A stretch of 64,000 bases of DNA from Pectinophora gossypiella. Its lineage: Eukaryota; Arthropoda; Insecta; Lepidoptera; Gelechiidae. Below the pieces are notes generated by a model. The model saw only the letters and a program-made list of their open reading frames with translations, did not search any database and was not told where the DNA came from. Of the stretch, positions 42,855-53,251 are shown piece after piece (the first letter of the stretch is position 1; every line of letters begins with the position of its first letter). Position numbers and translations under genes: made by a program. The stretch spans positions 10,788,598 to 10,852,597 of the forward strand of contig NC_065421.1 of assembly GCF_024362695.1 (NCBI RefSeq), given 5' to 3'.

Positions 42855-43015
42855 AAAAGGACCTCCGAGGACGGAGATTTGCCAGTGACGAGGAAATGAA
42901 GGCGGCCGTAAACGAACATTTTGAAGACAAAGACAGCGAATATTTTTTGACCGGGTTAAAAGCGCTGCATGCATGGGGAAGGCAAGAGGGAAACCACTGC
43001 CCTATTTTTCTCTAG
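42855..43015 (+). pseudogene. Mariner-like transposase, C-terminal remnant
   Basis: A plus-strand frame reads FASDEEMKAAVNEHFEDKD then EYFLTGLKALHAW, typical of the end of mariner-family transposases, before diverging. It is followed at 43020-43070 by the LINE-type tail gctgcaccgacaagagcgtg. Only about 40 codons remain; the DNA-binding and catalytic parts are gone. Confidence 0.8.
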
Positions 43016-44645
43016 AAAAGTAGCATGGTAAATGCTGCACCGACAAGAGCGTGGCTCTTAAATTAATGATGATGGATGAAAAGCGCTTCAAATAATAAAT
43101 GTAAGAAGAAGAATAGGGCAACAAGGTGTGTAGAGAATGTAATAAAATAGAATAATTATATCGTCAGAATCGATAAAATGACAAAATTTTATCACGTGCG
43201 CATGTTAGCCCTATTGCTGTCTTCCCGGTTGTATAGGGCGGTAACTTTGATCGTTTTTAGGTTTAGAAAAAAAAAAACAAAACAAAAAGAAAACCAAGAT
43301 CAAAAATTGTTAACAAAAAAGGGAAACAAACCAAAATCATAAAAATCAAAGTACCTAAGTATCCTAAATGTGACGCAAACGTAAATAACACGTAGTGTCA
43401 TGAGCATTATGTACCTATACACTTTGGTACCATTAACTTTTTTGACAAATTGAACTGTAAGTCTCACTAAATGTCAAATATGTTAGTGCGACAGGGTCCT
43501 AAAGTGGGTACATCATATTGATCATGACTGTACGCAGTGTAAATGTAAGGGAACCTAGCCCGGAAAGTGTCTCATTGCGTCTACACTGATGTGAAAAGCT
43601 GTAATTGCTCATGGCGACGTTAAATATTGCCGTTAGTAAGCAGATGAGGGGACCACTGAAGGTTTTAAAGGACACGATTTGTTATTAAAATAGTAATTCG
43701 ACGTAGAACTTTCCAGGCTACGTTTTCCAAAAACAATATAGATGGCGCTGTACAGATTTTCCTTCGTTAACCTCCTAATTTCATGGATAACGGTCATAAC
43801 CCAAAAACAAAGACAAAAGTGCATCTTTTATAAGTATGAGGACCTTTTTTATTACACCCAGGCACAATTACATCTTTTACCCGTTATTATGCTATTTGAT
43901 GAAAATAAAGAGAAGCAATATAGCGACATAATTTTACTTATACATAATGTGATTCAAATATCAAGGAACTATTATTTTTATATATGCTTCTGCCATTACA
44001 TTGTAGTTTGGAATAATTATGTACTTACCCGAGTAATGAGATAATTCGAATTCAAAAATATATTATCTTTATTCAGTAGGTAACATAGTTACACTTTGAA
44101 TCGTCATTTTTTTCATAACGAACGTCTCATCCGCCTAAATCTACTGCAGTTTCTCACAACCTGTATAGCCGGGGAAAAGAAGCTGCAAGAAAAACCTCGG
44201 CACAGGGCCCTAGACGTCCTTTAAAAAACATAAAATATTATTATACAATTGAGTAATTTAGCTGCCTAATGACAGTTCTCAGACAGTTAATCCCATGCAT
44301 TCATATTATTATCTTCTAAATAATCACTAACCTTATAATAACCTTTTTTTTATGTTTAACTACTGTCTGAAAACAGTTGAAAGGCAAATTCTGAATGTCA
44401 ATGGGAATCTTATTGTAAAAACGTATGTATACATTGGCCCTTAAAAGATTTAAGTAGTGATTTTATGTAATCGACTGACTTGTAAAGCAAGTTTATTTTT
44501 ATTCCGGGTATTAACAATGTGCCGATCGCTATTTTTTGCAAACAATCCTATAATAATATGTTTTTTTACATATTATATTAAGTTTTCAAAGATATATTGT
44601 GATGCCAAAGTTAAAATACTTACTAAGTAATTTCTTTAAATTTAT
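43016..44645. other. Spacer between copies 1 and 2
   Basis: Contains the CAGTCATGAG MITE (43395-43530), a long copy of the gcgctgtacag / gcctggaaag dispersed repeat (43555-44000), and 44120-44215 (inverted copy of 12995-13110). The remainder is AT-rich with no gene. Confidence 0.5.
43395..43530 (-). mobile_element. CAGTCATGAG MITE, minus strand
   Basis: Starts gtcatgagcattatgtacc and ends atcatgactg. Same family as 9271-9411, slightly shortened. Confidence 0.7.
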
Positions 44646-44916
44646 AACGTCCCCACTGCTGGGGCATGGGCCTTCCCTATGGATGGATAGGGAGATCGGG
44701 CCTTAATCCATCACGCGGGCCCAGTGCGGATTGATGGTTATTAACGACTGCTAATGCAGTCGGGACCAACGGCTTAACGTGCCTTCCGAAGCACGGAGGA
44801 GCTCGAGATGAAACTTTTTTTTGTGGTCACCCATCCTATGACCGGCCTTTGCGAAAGTTGCTTAACTTCAACAATCGCAGACTGAGCGCGTTTACCGCTG
44901 CGCCATCGAGCTCCTC
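44646..44916 (-). mobile_element. SINE B inside a segmental duplication
   Basis: Minus-strand copy with diagnostic changes (catgggcc, ttaatccatcacg, gcagtcggg) shared with 51836-52116. Its right flank is also the same, so the two are products of one insertion plus duplication. Confidence 0.85.
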
Positions 44917-45296
44917 AATATAATTAGTAATTATAAGAGAATAGGGTAATGGTTAAGTTTTACTAAGACATTTAATGAACTTTACATTCGATAAGCTAGT
45001 CTGTCATTCCATTAAAATGAAAATAAGGTTAGGTGCGAAGGAAGAAGATCAAAGTTGGATGTATTAATCTTCTTCTATTGTGTGGGTCGTGAGGTGGATT
45101 ATCAATCCCATGAACCCTTGTGTCAAGGTTTCTATTGAACCGCCATAGGCCATGACATGACTCATGTAACGACTACGTACTTACATCAGTAAGTGGTCAC
45201 CGGGACCAACGGATTAACGTGCCTTCCGAAGCACGGATCATCTTACTTTTGGACAATCAGGTGATCAGCCTGTAATGTCCTAACCAAACTGGGGAT

Positions 45297-46560
45297 TACA
45301 TTTACCTAAACTGAAAATTTGACAGGTCCGGTTTTTTACAGAAGAGACTGCTTGTCTGACCTTCCAACCCGCGAAGGAAAAACCAGCCCAATACAGGTTA
45401 GGGCACATGTATACTTTCGAAAATGCATTGCTCGGGAATGTGGGTTTCCTCACGATGTTTTCCTTTACCGCTGAGCACGTGATAATAAAAAAAAAACGCT
45501 AATAGAATAAATTAGGTAAATATGACGTTCTTTGGACTCCGGTCCGCGGAGGTCCGTGTTGCTCTATGACTTTTGATGATGGGGTGGTAACCTACCATTA
45601 CTATCATCATTATTACCATTTGAGCCGTTGGTCCCGGTTACTACTTACTGATGTAAGTAAGTAGTTACATGACCCATGTCAGGGGCCTTTGGCGGCTCAA
45701 TAGTAACCCTGACACCAGGGTTGATGAGGTTGGTAATTCACCTCACAACCCACCCGATAGAAGAGAAGAAGAAGACCATTTGATGAGGATTATAATTTGC
45801 ATAAGTTCCTATTTACCTATTGCATATTAGACCTAAGACATACCTATTTAACCCCTTTAGCAAGGCGACAGAAAAGTTCCGGTACATTCCCAATACAAGT
45901 ATTCGGATTACTTGTTAACTGGAAAGTCCTTTCCACGAATATCGGGGCGGTTAAAAAGGCACATGTATACTCCCCACAATAGTACATCACCAAGGCTATT
46001 TATCTAAAAAAGCAATATTGCTATTTGACATTTGTTTGCATTGCGCTTTTTTCGATGAATTGCTTCGATGTGGCCTTTTTAACCCCCCTGCTTGTAGTTT
46101 TAGAAATAAACGAATTTTGTTATTTTTTTTATTCTTAAGACCTCAGTGATGAATTAATAATGCATATTTTCGCTACATTTACTATCAGAGACAATGTAAA
46201 TGAGTATGTATCGTAACATATCATCACACCTGTATTTTCGAAGGGATAGGCAGAGGTCTTCTTCTTATCGTGTGGTATAAAATGTGAGTGATGCGGTTGG
46301 TAATCCACCTCATCCTCCTCCAAATACTTACATCAGTAAATAGTAACCGGGACCAACAGCTTAACGTGCCTTCCGAAGCACGGATCATCTTACAGTCACA
46401 ATCAGGTGATCAGCCTGTAATGTCCTGACTAAACATTTATTTTTTTGACGTAACTTATACAGTCTTGCACAAGACGATGACTGACATAAAATTAATAAAT
46501 AATACAATACCATAATATTTTTTTATTAATGCGGAAACGTACGACACTTGTGTCAACAAT
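45297..46560. repeat. Duplicated upstream block of copy 2 with SINE D and SINE A
   Basis: SINE D (45297-45490, minus) and the following words match 36510-37100 upstream of copy 1. SINE A tails at 45625-45775 (plus) and 46250-46440 (minus). No gene. Confidence 0.6.
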
Positions 46561-46573
46561 CGGGGCTTATTCA

Positions 46574-46580
46574 TATAAAA
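46574..46580 (+). promoter_or_regulatory. Upstream TATA box of copy 2 (copy 1 type)
   Basis: TATAAAA within cggggcttattca TATAAAA gatggcggg, as in copy 1, but here about 130 bases before the ATG and followed by a second, different TATA unit. Confidence 0.65.
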
Positions 46581-46662
46581 GATGGCGGGAAACAGAGCAA
46601 AGGCAAAGGCTTTTTAGAACTTTTTAAAAGAAAAATAAACACTTGACCTAATAGAAGAGTGA

Positions 46663-46669
46663 TATAAAA
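46663..46669 (+). promoter_or_regulatory. Proximal TATA box of copy 2 (copy 3 type)
   Basis: TATAAAA in agaagagtga TATAAAA gatgttcgtt, 48 bases before the ATG at 46711. The surrounding sequence matches copy 3 (53160-53250), not copy 1. Confidence 0.8.
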
Positions 46670-46710
46670 GATGTTCGTTAACAGAGCAAGGCATAGTGAC
46701 ATCAAGCACC

Positions 46711-49538
46711 ATGAAGCAAGCACTGTTGATCCTCCTGGCCACCGCCGCAGGCGCATGTGGTGAGCTTTCAATACCTACTCTTCCACCTTATGCACTGTAA
46801 TTTATTCCCCTCCCCGTACTCATCCCCTTTCTCCGTGAGCTATGGTCCGCGTAGGTCCGTGTTGCTCTATGGCTATTAAGAATATTACCTAAATAAAACT
46901 ATTTATTAACTAATGTTTTCTTTTTCAACTTTTCAGCATCGGCGAGTCTGAAAGGTAAGAAGTTTCACGTCGACTTTTTTCCAATATCAACTAAAATAAA
47001 TACGCACTGTTTGCACGCACCGGAAGGCACGTTAAGCCGTTAGTCCCGGTTACTACTTACTCATGTAAGTATGTAGTCGTTACATGAATCATTTCAGGGG
47101 CCTTTCGCGGCTCAAAAATAACCCTGACTCCAGGGTTGATAAGGCTGGTATTCCACCTCACAATCCACACGATAAGAAGAAGGAGAATGTACTTTCCTAA
47201 TCTACTTTTTTACTAAAGGCAAAAACACGAGATTAATATTATTATTATGAAACTTGTATGAAAAAGCACACTGTGACAAAATATCGGACTTATTCAAAAA
47301 TAAGTTAAATAGAAAAAAGAAAATTATTTTCCTCAGTTTATATCTGTCTTTATTTAGTAATCAGAATTTCATAATTTATCTTAGACTTAGGATACTGCAC
47401 TACCTAATTACGCGCTATATTGTAATATCGTTTATCTAGTGCGCTTCGGGATTTCATTAACGGACAACTTCATCGAGATGCCTCTGACGGTGACTGAGGC
47501 CAGTCAGACCTTCAACTGGACGGAGACCCCGCGCCCAGAGAACAGCCTGCTGCCCTCGCTCATCCTGTACTGCCACGAGTCCAGGAAGTCCTGCGTGCTC
47601 TTTGACGACACCGGCTACATCGCCGGCTACCAGACAGCTGTGAGTAACATGCTACACCTGCCTATTGTACAATCACTTGCTTCCTTAAAGTACTTAACCA
47701 CTGATCGAGTCTTCCCGGTCAAGTGGCGAATGCCATCCGAGTCCGAGGCAAATCTACAATAAGGTATGTCAAAACAAACTTATATCATATCGAGAAAATT
47801 GCTTATGTATATAATTCCCGCCGCATTCATCATTTAGCCGTTGGTCCCGGTTACTACTTACTGATTTAACACTTTCAAGGACAGAACGTCTAATGACGTT
47901 CCGATTCCAAGGTGTCATACTATCTATTATAAACCATCAATGACCCATAGTCTCTGCCCGTGAAAGGGTTAAGTACACGTAGTCGTTACATGAGCCATGT
48001 CAGTGGCCTATGGCGGCTCAATAATAACCCTGACACCAGGGTTGATGGGGTTGGTAATCCACCTCACAACCCACACGATAGAAGAAGATCATTCCCCATC
48101 TTAACAATTAGAGAGTAATTCAGTGGTGAGATGATGCAATAAAATTAATATCTCACAATGTAATTTCGATAGTTCCCTACTGACGAGTACACCAACAGCA
48201 TCTACGACTGGGAAGTGCAAGGTTTCACCAAGTGGACTCCCTCAGATGACGGCACAGTTTACTACGCTACTCAGATCTACTTCGTATCAGAAGGTAAATA
48301 ATCTACATAAACATCTCTGTAAGTCATCATCATCATCAGCCCATTAACGTCCCCACTGCTGGGGCACGGGCCTTCCCTATGGATGGATAGGGAGATTGGG
48401 CCTTAAACCATCACGCGGGCCCAGTGCGGATTGGTGGTTATCAACGACTGCTAATGCAGCCGGGACTAACGGCTTAACGTGCCTTCCGAAGCACGGAGGA
48501 GCTCGAGATGAAAACTTTTTTTTTTGTGGTCACCCATTCTATGTAAGTACTTATAAATAAATAAATAAATATAAGGACACACTGATGAAGCACAAGGCCG
48601 CCGGTCGCTCTGTTTCGTAGGATATGCATCGTACATAAACGTACGAACACAGAGGAACGATCCTAATTTTTGAAATGCTACAAGAATGCGCACACTGGGT
48701 GCATACTGCAAATTGTTCATCATAGACCATTAGCACTACGTAGGTATCTACGATGCAAATTCGTACGGAAACCGTTCAAAGTGCTTCCAACCGTCTTTAA
48801 ATAGCACCTTGTAACCCACAAACCTTGTATTTCAGAATTTCTGGCTACGAGCCAGGAGGAACGTTACGCAGCTCGCAGCAGCGACAGCATCCTGCAGCTG
48901 GACGGCATCTGGGTGTCAGGCTTCAACGGCGAGCTTATGAATATCTCCAAGACCTTTGAAGACATCACGAGCACCCTCTTCACCGAACAGGCTTGCATTG
49001 CTGGCATGGGTAAGTGAAGTGACGGCTGTCACTCTCTCAATCGGACCAGATAACAATCCGATCCGAAGAGATAACCACCTTCAAATGTTGTTCTAAACAA
49101 TTGTTTTCCGTCACTTGCCGATTCGTTCCAATAATGTTCAATGTTTCTTGCAGGTCTTCACTACTACTACAACATGTCAGAGAGCCTGGAGTGCTCGGCG
49201 GAGACGTTGCTGCCGTGGTTCCCGCTGTTCCACGGGGGCAAGCTGGTGGCAGTCGGACTGGTCAGCTACGGCCAGATTCCCGAGCAGAGCTACGATGTCT
49301 TCGAGAGACCGACCACGCTAGTTGTGGAGGTACACTACGTTTTTGTCAAGCTAGTAGCTAGTTAAATGAAAATGTTTACAAAGTTTGTAGGTATATAATA
49401 TTGTTTTTATGTTCGCAGGCCATCGTCCCCAGCGGTCCGCAGTGCTTGTACAATTTGGCAGACAACCCTGGGCTGGTGACGTCCCACATCTACTTCGATG
49501 TCGACTCTCCTTTCGTCGACCTCACCTGCACCTCTTGA
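46711..49538 (+). CDS. Secreted protein of unknown family, tandem copy 2
   Basis: Same seven-exon plan as copy 1: 46711-46759, 46937-46954 (18-nt micro-exon), 47440-47639, 48173-48293, 48836-49009, 49154-49329 and 49419-49538 (TGA), 285 residues. Signal peptide MKQALLILLATAAGACG. The six mature cysteines are conserved. Differences from copy 1 cluster at the mature N-terminus (RFGISLTDNFIEM against RFGAPLTKRFIKM), in exon 5 (several Lys changed to Glu, Gln, Asn or Thr) and at the extreme C-terminus. Copy 2 is less basic, which could point to a charge-tuned function. All exon lengths match copy 1 except the last (one codon shorter). AATAAA at 49580-49585. Function unknown. Confidence 0.85.
47170..47400 (+). 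repeat. Repeat H, copy 5 (homologue of copy 4)
   Basis: In intron 2 of copy 2, at the place equivalent to 38975-39289 but without the exon-4 fragment. Here the acceptor (tttatctag) lies 40 bases past the repeat's end. Confidence 0.65.
48325..48543 (-). mobile_element. SINE B, truncated, in intron 4 of copy 2
   Basis: Minus-strand copy missing the 5S-like head (stops at gtggtcacccattctatg). Absent from the same intron of copy 1. Confidence 0.8.
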
Positions 49539-49585
49539 TCTTACAACCTTCAGCTTACAGTCACCTGAAGAAGACAATTAATAAA

Positions 49586-51299
49586 AGATCTTTATCAAGT
49601 TATTAGTATGCTTTTTGGGATTTCCTGAGTTGAATAGAATTATTCTAAGTGTTGTACATTGACATAGAATAAAAAGATTCTCCTCTTTTATAACTTATTT
49701 ATTTTATTAGAAAGGTACACAGACAGATTGTAAACAATACATATGATATAACTCGAACAGGTTTAAAACTAGTTTACAATCCAAAAAATAGTGTACATAG
49801 CATGACAATATAGTAGAAAAGGACAGAACTTAGGATTGAACAATACATACTTAAACCAATTAATAGATTAAAAACATCACCACAAGGACAAAATAGAAAT
49901 AAACAAGATAGCTAAAGAAGCAAGTGAGACCATAATAATCGTTTAAATATCGTAATATTACTACACACTACACTTTCACACGTACACGTAAGTACGGGAT
50001 AAGTACGGTCACGTGTACTAATATGTATACACTATTAAACCATGTCACATTATCTTTTGACAAATTAAACAGTAAGTCTCATTAAATGTCAAACATGATA
50101 GTGCGACAGGGTTCTAAAGTGGGTACATGATATTGCTCATGACTAATGTACCTACCTAATTAGATTCACCTAAGAATAGGGTAGGGCAACAAGGTGTGTA
50201 GGGAATGTAAAAGTATTTTTTTTTAATAGTTCATACATCACATCATAAGTTCATACATCGCTTAGTTCCCGTTGGAGTAGTCAGAGACCACGGAATTACA
50301 CTTTCGCTTCTTCTACTCTCATCAAAAATTTCATAGATGCTCGCCGGTTTAGAGTAAGTACTCTTGACCTGGCCTTTCTTTAAAACTTCTTGTATCTGAT
50401 CACGGTATTTCCGGCCAAGTAGTTAATGCCATCTGCGGCAAATCTACTTACAATAAGTCACGTCAAAAAAAAAATGATAACCGTATTTACACCTTGGCCT
50501 TCCTCTTCCAACACGATAGGGTTAGGGTAGGGTTAGGGGGGTGGGGTTAAGAGGGGTGCTAAATGAGTGATAACTTACACCAGTAAGTACCTTTCTTCTT
50601 TCGTCTTCTTAAGTCCTTTTCGTAAGTCTACTTTCATTCGCTCTCTCTACATGTCCGAACCATCCCTTTCTCAATTCTGGGCCCTACATTTTCTTTCACA
50701 CATTCGACACGCACACACACTCGACATTTCACACGTTCCTATGTACGTACGGTCACGAGTACGACAAAATACGGCGAAATAAAAAGGGTCATCATTTATG
50801 CTCAAAAACAAAGATGAAAGTTGCATAATATATATCTATTGTCCATGAAATCAGAACGTTAAACAAAGAAAAAACTCTGCAGCGCCATCTATATAGATTT
50901 TTAGAAACGTAGCCTGGAAAGTCCCTCATTAATTCGATAATGTTCCCAAAGTGGAAACATTCCTGGCAACGGCAGCAAAAAATACAAAAGTTATTTAAAA
51001 AGAGCTTTACTCGTAACACCTAGCCATTAGGCAGAATAGAAAGAACAATTTGAAAAAAGAAAGCCGGTTTGGTGCTACTAATCGGAAGCCGTCTTTGTAC
51101 AGAATCAGAAAAGTACTTAAATACTTTAAATTCATTTTTCGTTCGAATAAAAATTCAAACATTTTCTTTTGTATTGATCGAAATATTTATATGCGCCATA
51201 CAAGATAATTCCGATTTTAAATTATATAAAAAACCACCTGTACAAAAGAAAATATCAAAATCGAACTTGTCTCTCGCAAATTAGAAGTTAGGAAGCTCC
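49586..51299. repeat. Spacer after copy 2
   Basis: Bases 49640-49990 duplicate the 3' flank of copy 1. CAGTCATGAG MITE at about 50006-50145 (minus). A fragment of the gggtcgatta-type repeat (ccggccaagtagttaatg) lies at 50405-50470. Bases 50780-50935 match the gcctggaaag repeat. No gene. Confidence 0.55.
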
Positions 51300-51660
51300 G
51301 GGTGAGCCGTGGTAGCCCAGTTGGTAGAACGCTATTGCCTCTCACTTTGAGGTCACAGGTTCGAATCCAGCACAGGCCTAAATCAATGATTGTTGAATTT
51401 GTTTTCGAATTCATGTTTGGATCATAAATAATTATCACGTGCTCAGCGGTGAAGGAAAACATCATGAGGAAACCCACTTTCCCGAGAAATGTACTTTTCG
51501 GAGGTATGTAACCTAATCTGTATTGGGCTGGTTTTCCCTTCGCGGGTTGGAAGGTCAAACAGGCAGTCGCTTCTGTAAATGACCGGAACTGTCAATTCGT
51601 CAGGTTAGGTAAGCGGACTTTGAGAAAAACGGGATAATGCTAGGGAGATAATGATTAATT
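51300..51660 (+). mobile_element. SINE D (tRNA-headed), full length
   Basis: Head gccgtggtagcccagttggt ... gaggtcacaggttcgaatcc has pol III A- and B-box-like parts. The tail runs through cacgtgctcagcggtgaagg and ctgtattgggctggttttcc to acgggataatgctagggag. It looks like a tRNA but continues into a SINE body, so it is not a tRNA gene. Other pieces: 10618-10885, 36505-36760, 45297-45490 and 52640-52800. Confidence 0.82.
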
Positions 51661-51835
51661 TATTATAAGTAAGTACTTATTTTTTTTATTAAGTATGGTA
51701 TTTTTGCCGACCAGCGACCCGTGGCGTATCAAGGGATAGGTGGTGCTGTGCAATAGAAAACTACTTACTTAAAAAGACCTTCACCTTTCGGTTGGTTGGA
51801 AGAAATTAAAACGGGGTTACAATATGTATAATTAG

Positions 51836-52116
51836 TCATCATCATCATCATCAGCCCATTAACGTCCCCACTGCTGGGGCATGGGCCTTCCCTATGGATG
51901 GATAGGGAGATCGGGCCTTAATCCATCACGCGGGCCCAGTGCGGATTGATGGTTATTAACGACTGCTAATGCAGTCGGGACCAACGGCTTAACGTGCCTT
52001 CCGAAGCACGGAGGAGCTCGAGATGAAACTTTTTTTTGTGGTCACCCATCCTATGACCGGCCTTTGCGAAAGTTGCTTAAGTTGAGCGCGTTTACCGCTG
52101 CGCCATCGAGCTCCTC
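51836..52116 (-). mobile_element. SINE B, partner of 44646-44916
   Basis: Carries the same diagnostic bases as the copy at 44646, with a small deletion near the head (ttaagttgagcgcg). The flank 52117-52570 matches 44917-45370. Confidence 0.85.
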
Positions 52117-53203
52117 AATATAATTAGTAATATAAGAGAATAGGATAATGGTTAAGTTTTTCTAAGACATTTTAATGAACTTTACATTCGATAGGCTAGT
52201 CTGTCATTCCAATAAAATGAAAAAGAACTTGATGTTAGGTGTTAAGGAAGAAGATCAAGGTTGGATGTATTAATCTTCTTCTATCGTGTGGGTCGTGAGG
52301 TGGATTACCAACCCCATCAACCCTTGTGTCAAGGTTACTATTGAACCGCCATAGGCCCTTGACATGACTCATGTAACGACTACGTACTTACATCAGTAAG
52401 TGGTCACCGGGACCAACGGATTAACGTGCCTTCCGAAGCACGGATCATCTTACTTTTGGACAATCAGGTGATCAGCCTGTAATGTCCTAACCAAACTGGG
52501 GATTACATTTACCTAAACTGAAAATTTGACAGGTCCGGTTTTTTACAGAAGAGACTGCTTGTCTGACCTTCCAACCTTGAGGGGAGGCCTGTGCCCAGCA
52601 GTGGGACGTATATAGGCTATTTATGTATGTATGTTTTGTTATGTATGTTTTCCTTCACCGCAGAGCACGTGATAATCATTTATGATCCAAACATGAATTT
52701 GAAAACAATTTCGACAATCATTGGTTTAGGCCTGTGCTGGATTCGAACCTGCGACCTCAAAGTGAGAGGCAAGCGTTCTCCCAGCTGGGCTACCACGGTT
52801 TCATCACTGGAAGTACTGGCACTGAGAATATCGTATTACGAAGAGCGCAGTGCAGTGCACGTCCTTGTTTGATTTGCCGCGCTCACTGCTGTAAAATATT
52901 ATGTTATAATAATTGCATCGTTACAAGTGTCTCCAATACACGAGCGAACTACCCGTGTAAAACACCGCATTTGTAAACAATAATTATAATACAAACACGT
53001 GTAAAAAAAGTACAATAATTACATTATAATTTTATGTAAAAAACCTAAAAGAATCAACAATTTTTAAATAGGTAATGTGTTATCGGTAATAATTAGACAA
53101 TTTTGTACAAAAGGGTAATAATAAAAAGGCTAAATAAATTATAATACTTAAGTATAAGAACTTTTTAAAAGAAAAATAAACACTTGAGCTAATAGAAGAG
53201 TGA
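52117..53203. repeat. Spacer upstream of copy 3
   Basis: Segmental duplicate of 44917-45370 including SINE A (52270-52510, minus), a family C tail (52575-52640) and a SINE D piece (52640-52800, minus). Bases 52810-53160 are AT-rich and unassigned. Confidence 0.55.
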
Positions 53204-53210
53204 TATAAAA
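53204..53210 (+). promoter_or_regulatory. TATA box of copy 3
   Basis: TATAAAA in agaagagtga TATAAAA gatgtccgtt, 48 bases before the ATG at 53252. Same type as the proximal box of copy 2. Confidence 0.8.
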
Positions 53211-53251
53211 GATGTCCGTTAACAGAGCAAGGCAGAGTTACATCAAGCACC

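Noticed and set aside
50515..50555. Telomere-like gggttagggtaggg
   Set aside because: Short and irregular, and insect telomeres use TTAGG. Chance low-complexity sequence.
51306..51380. tRNA-like sequence with A- and B-box-like parts
   Set aside because: It continues into a SINE body found in several other places, and the cloverleaf is imperfect. Called SINE D head, not a tRNA gene.
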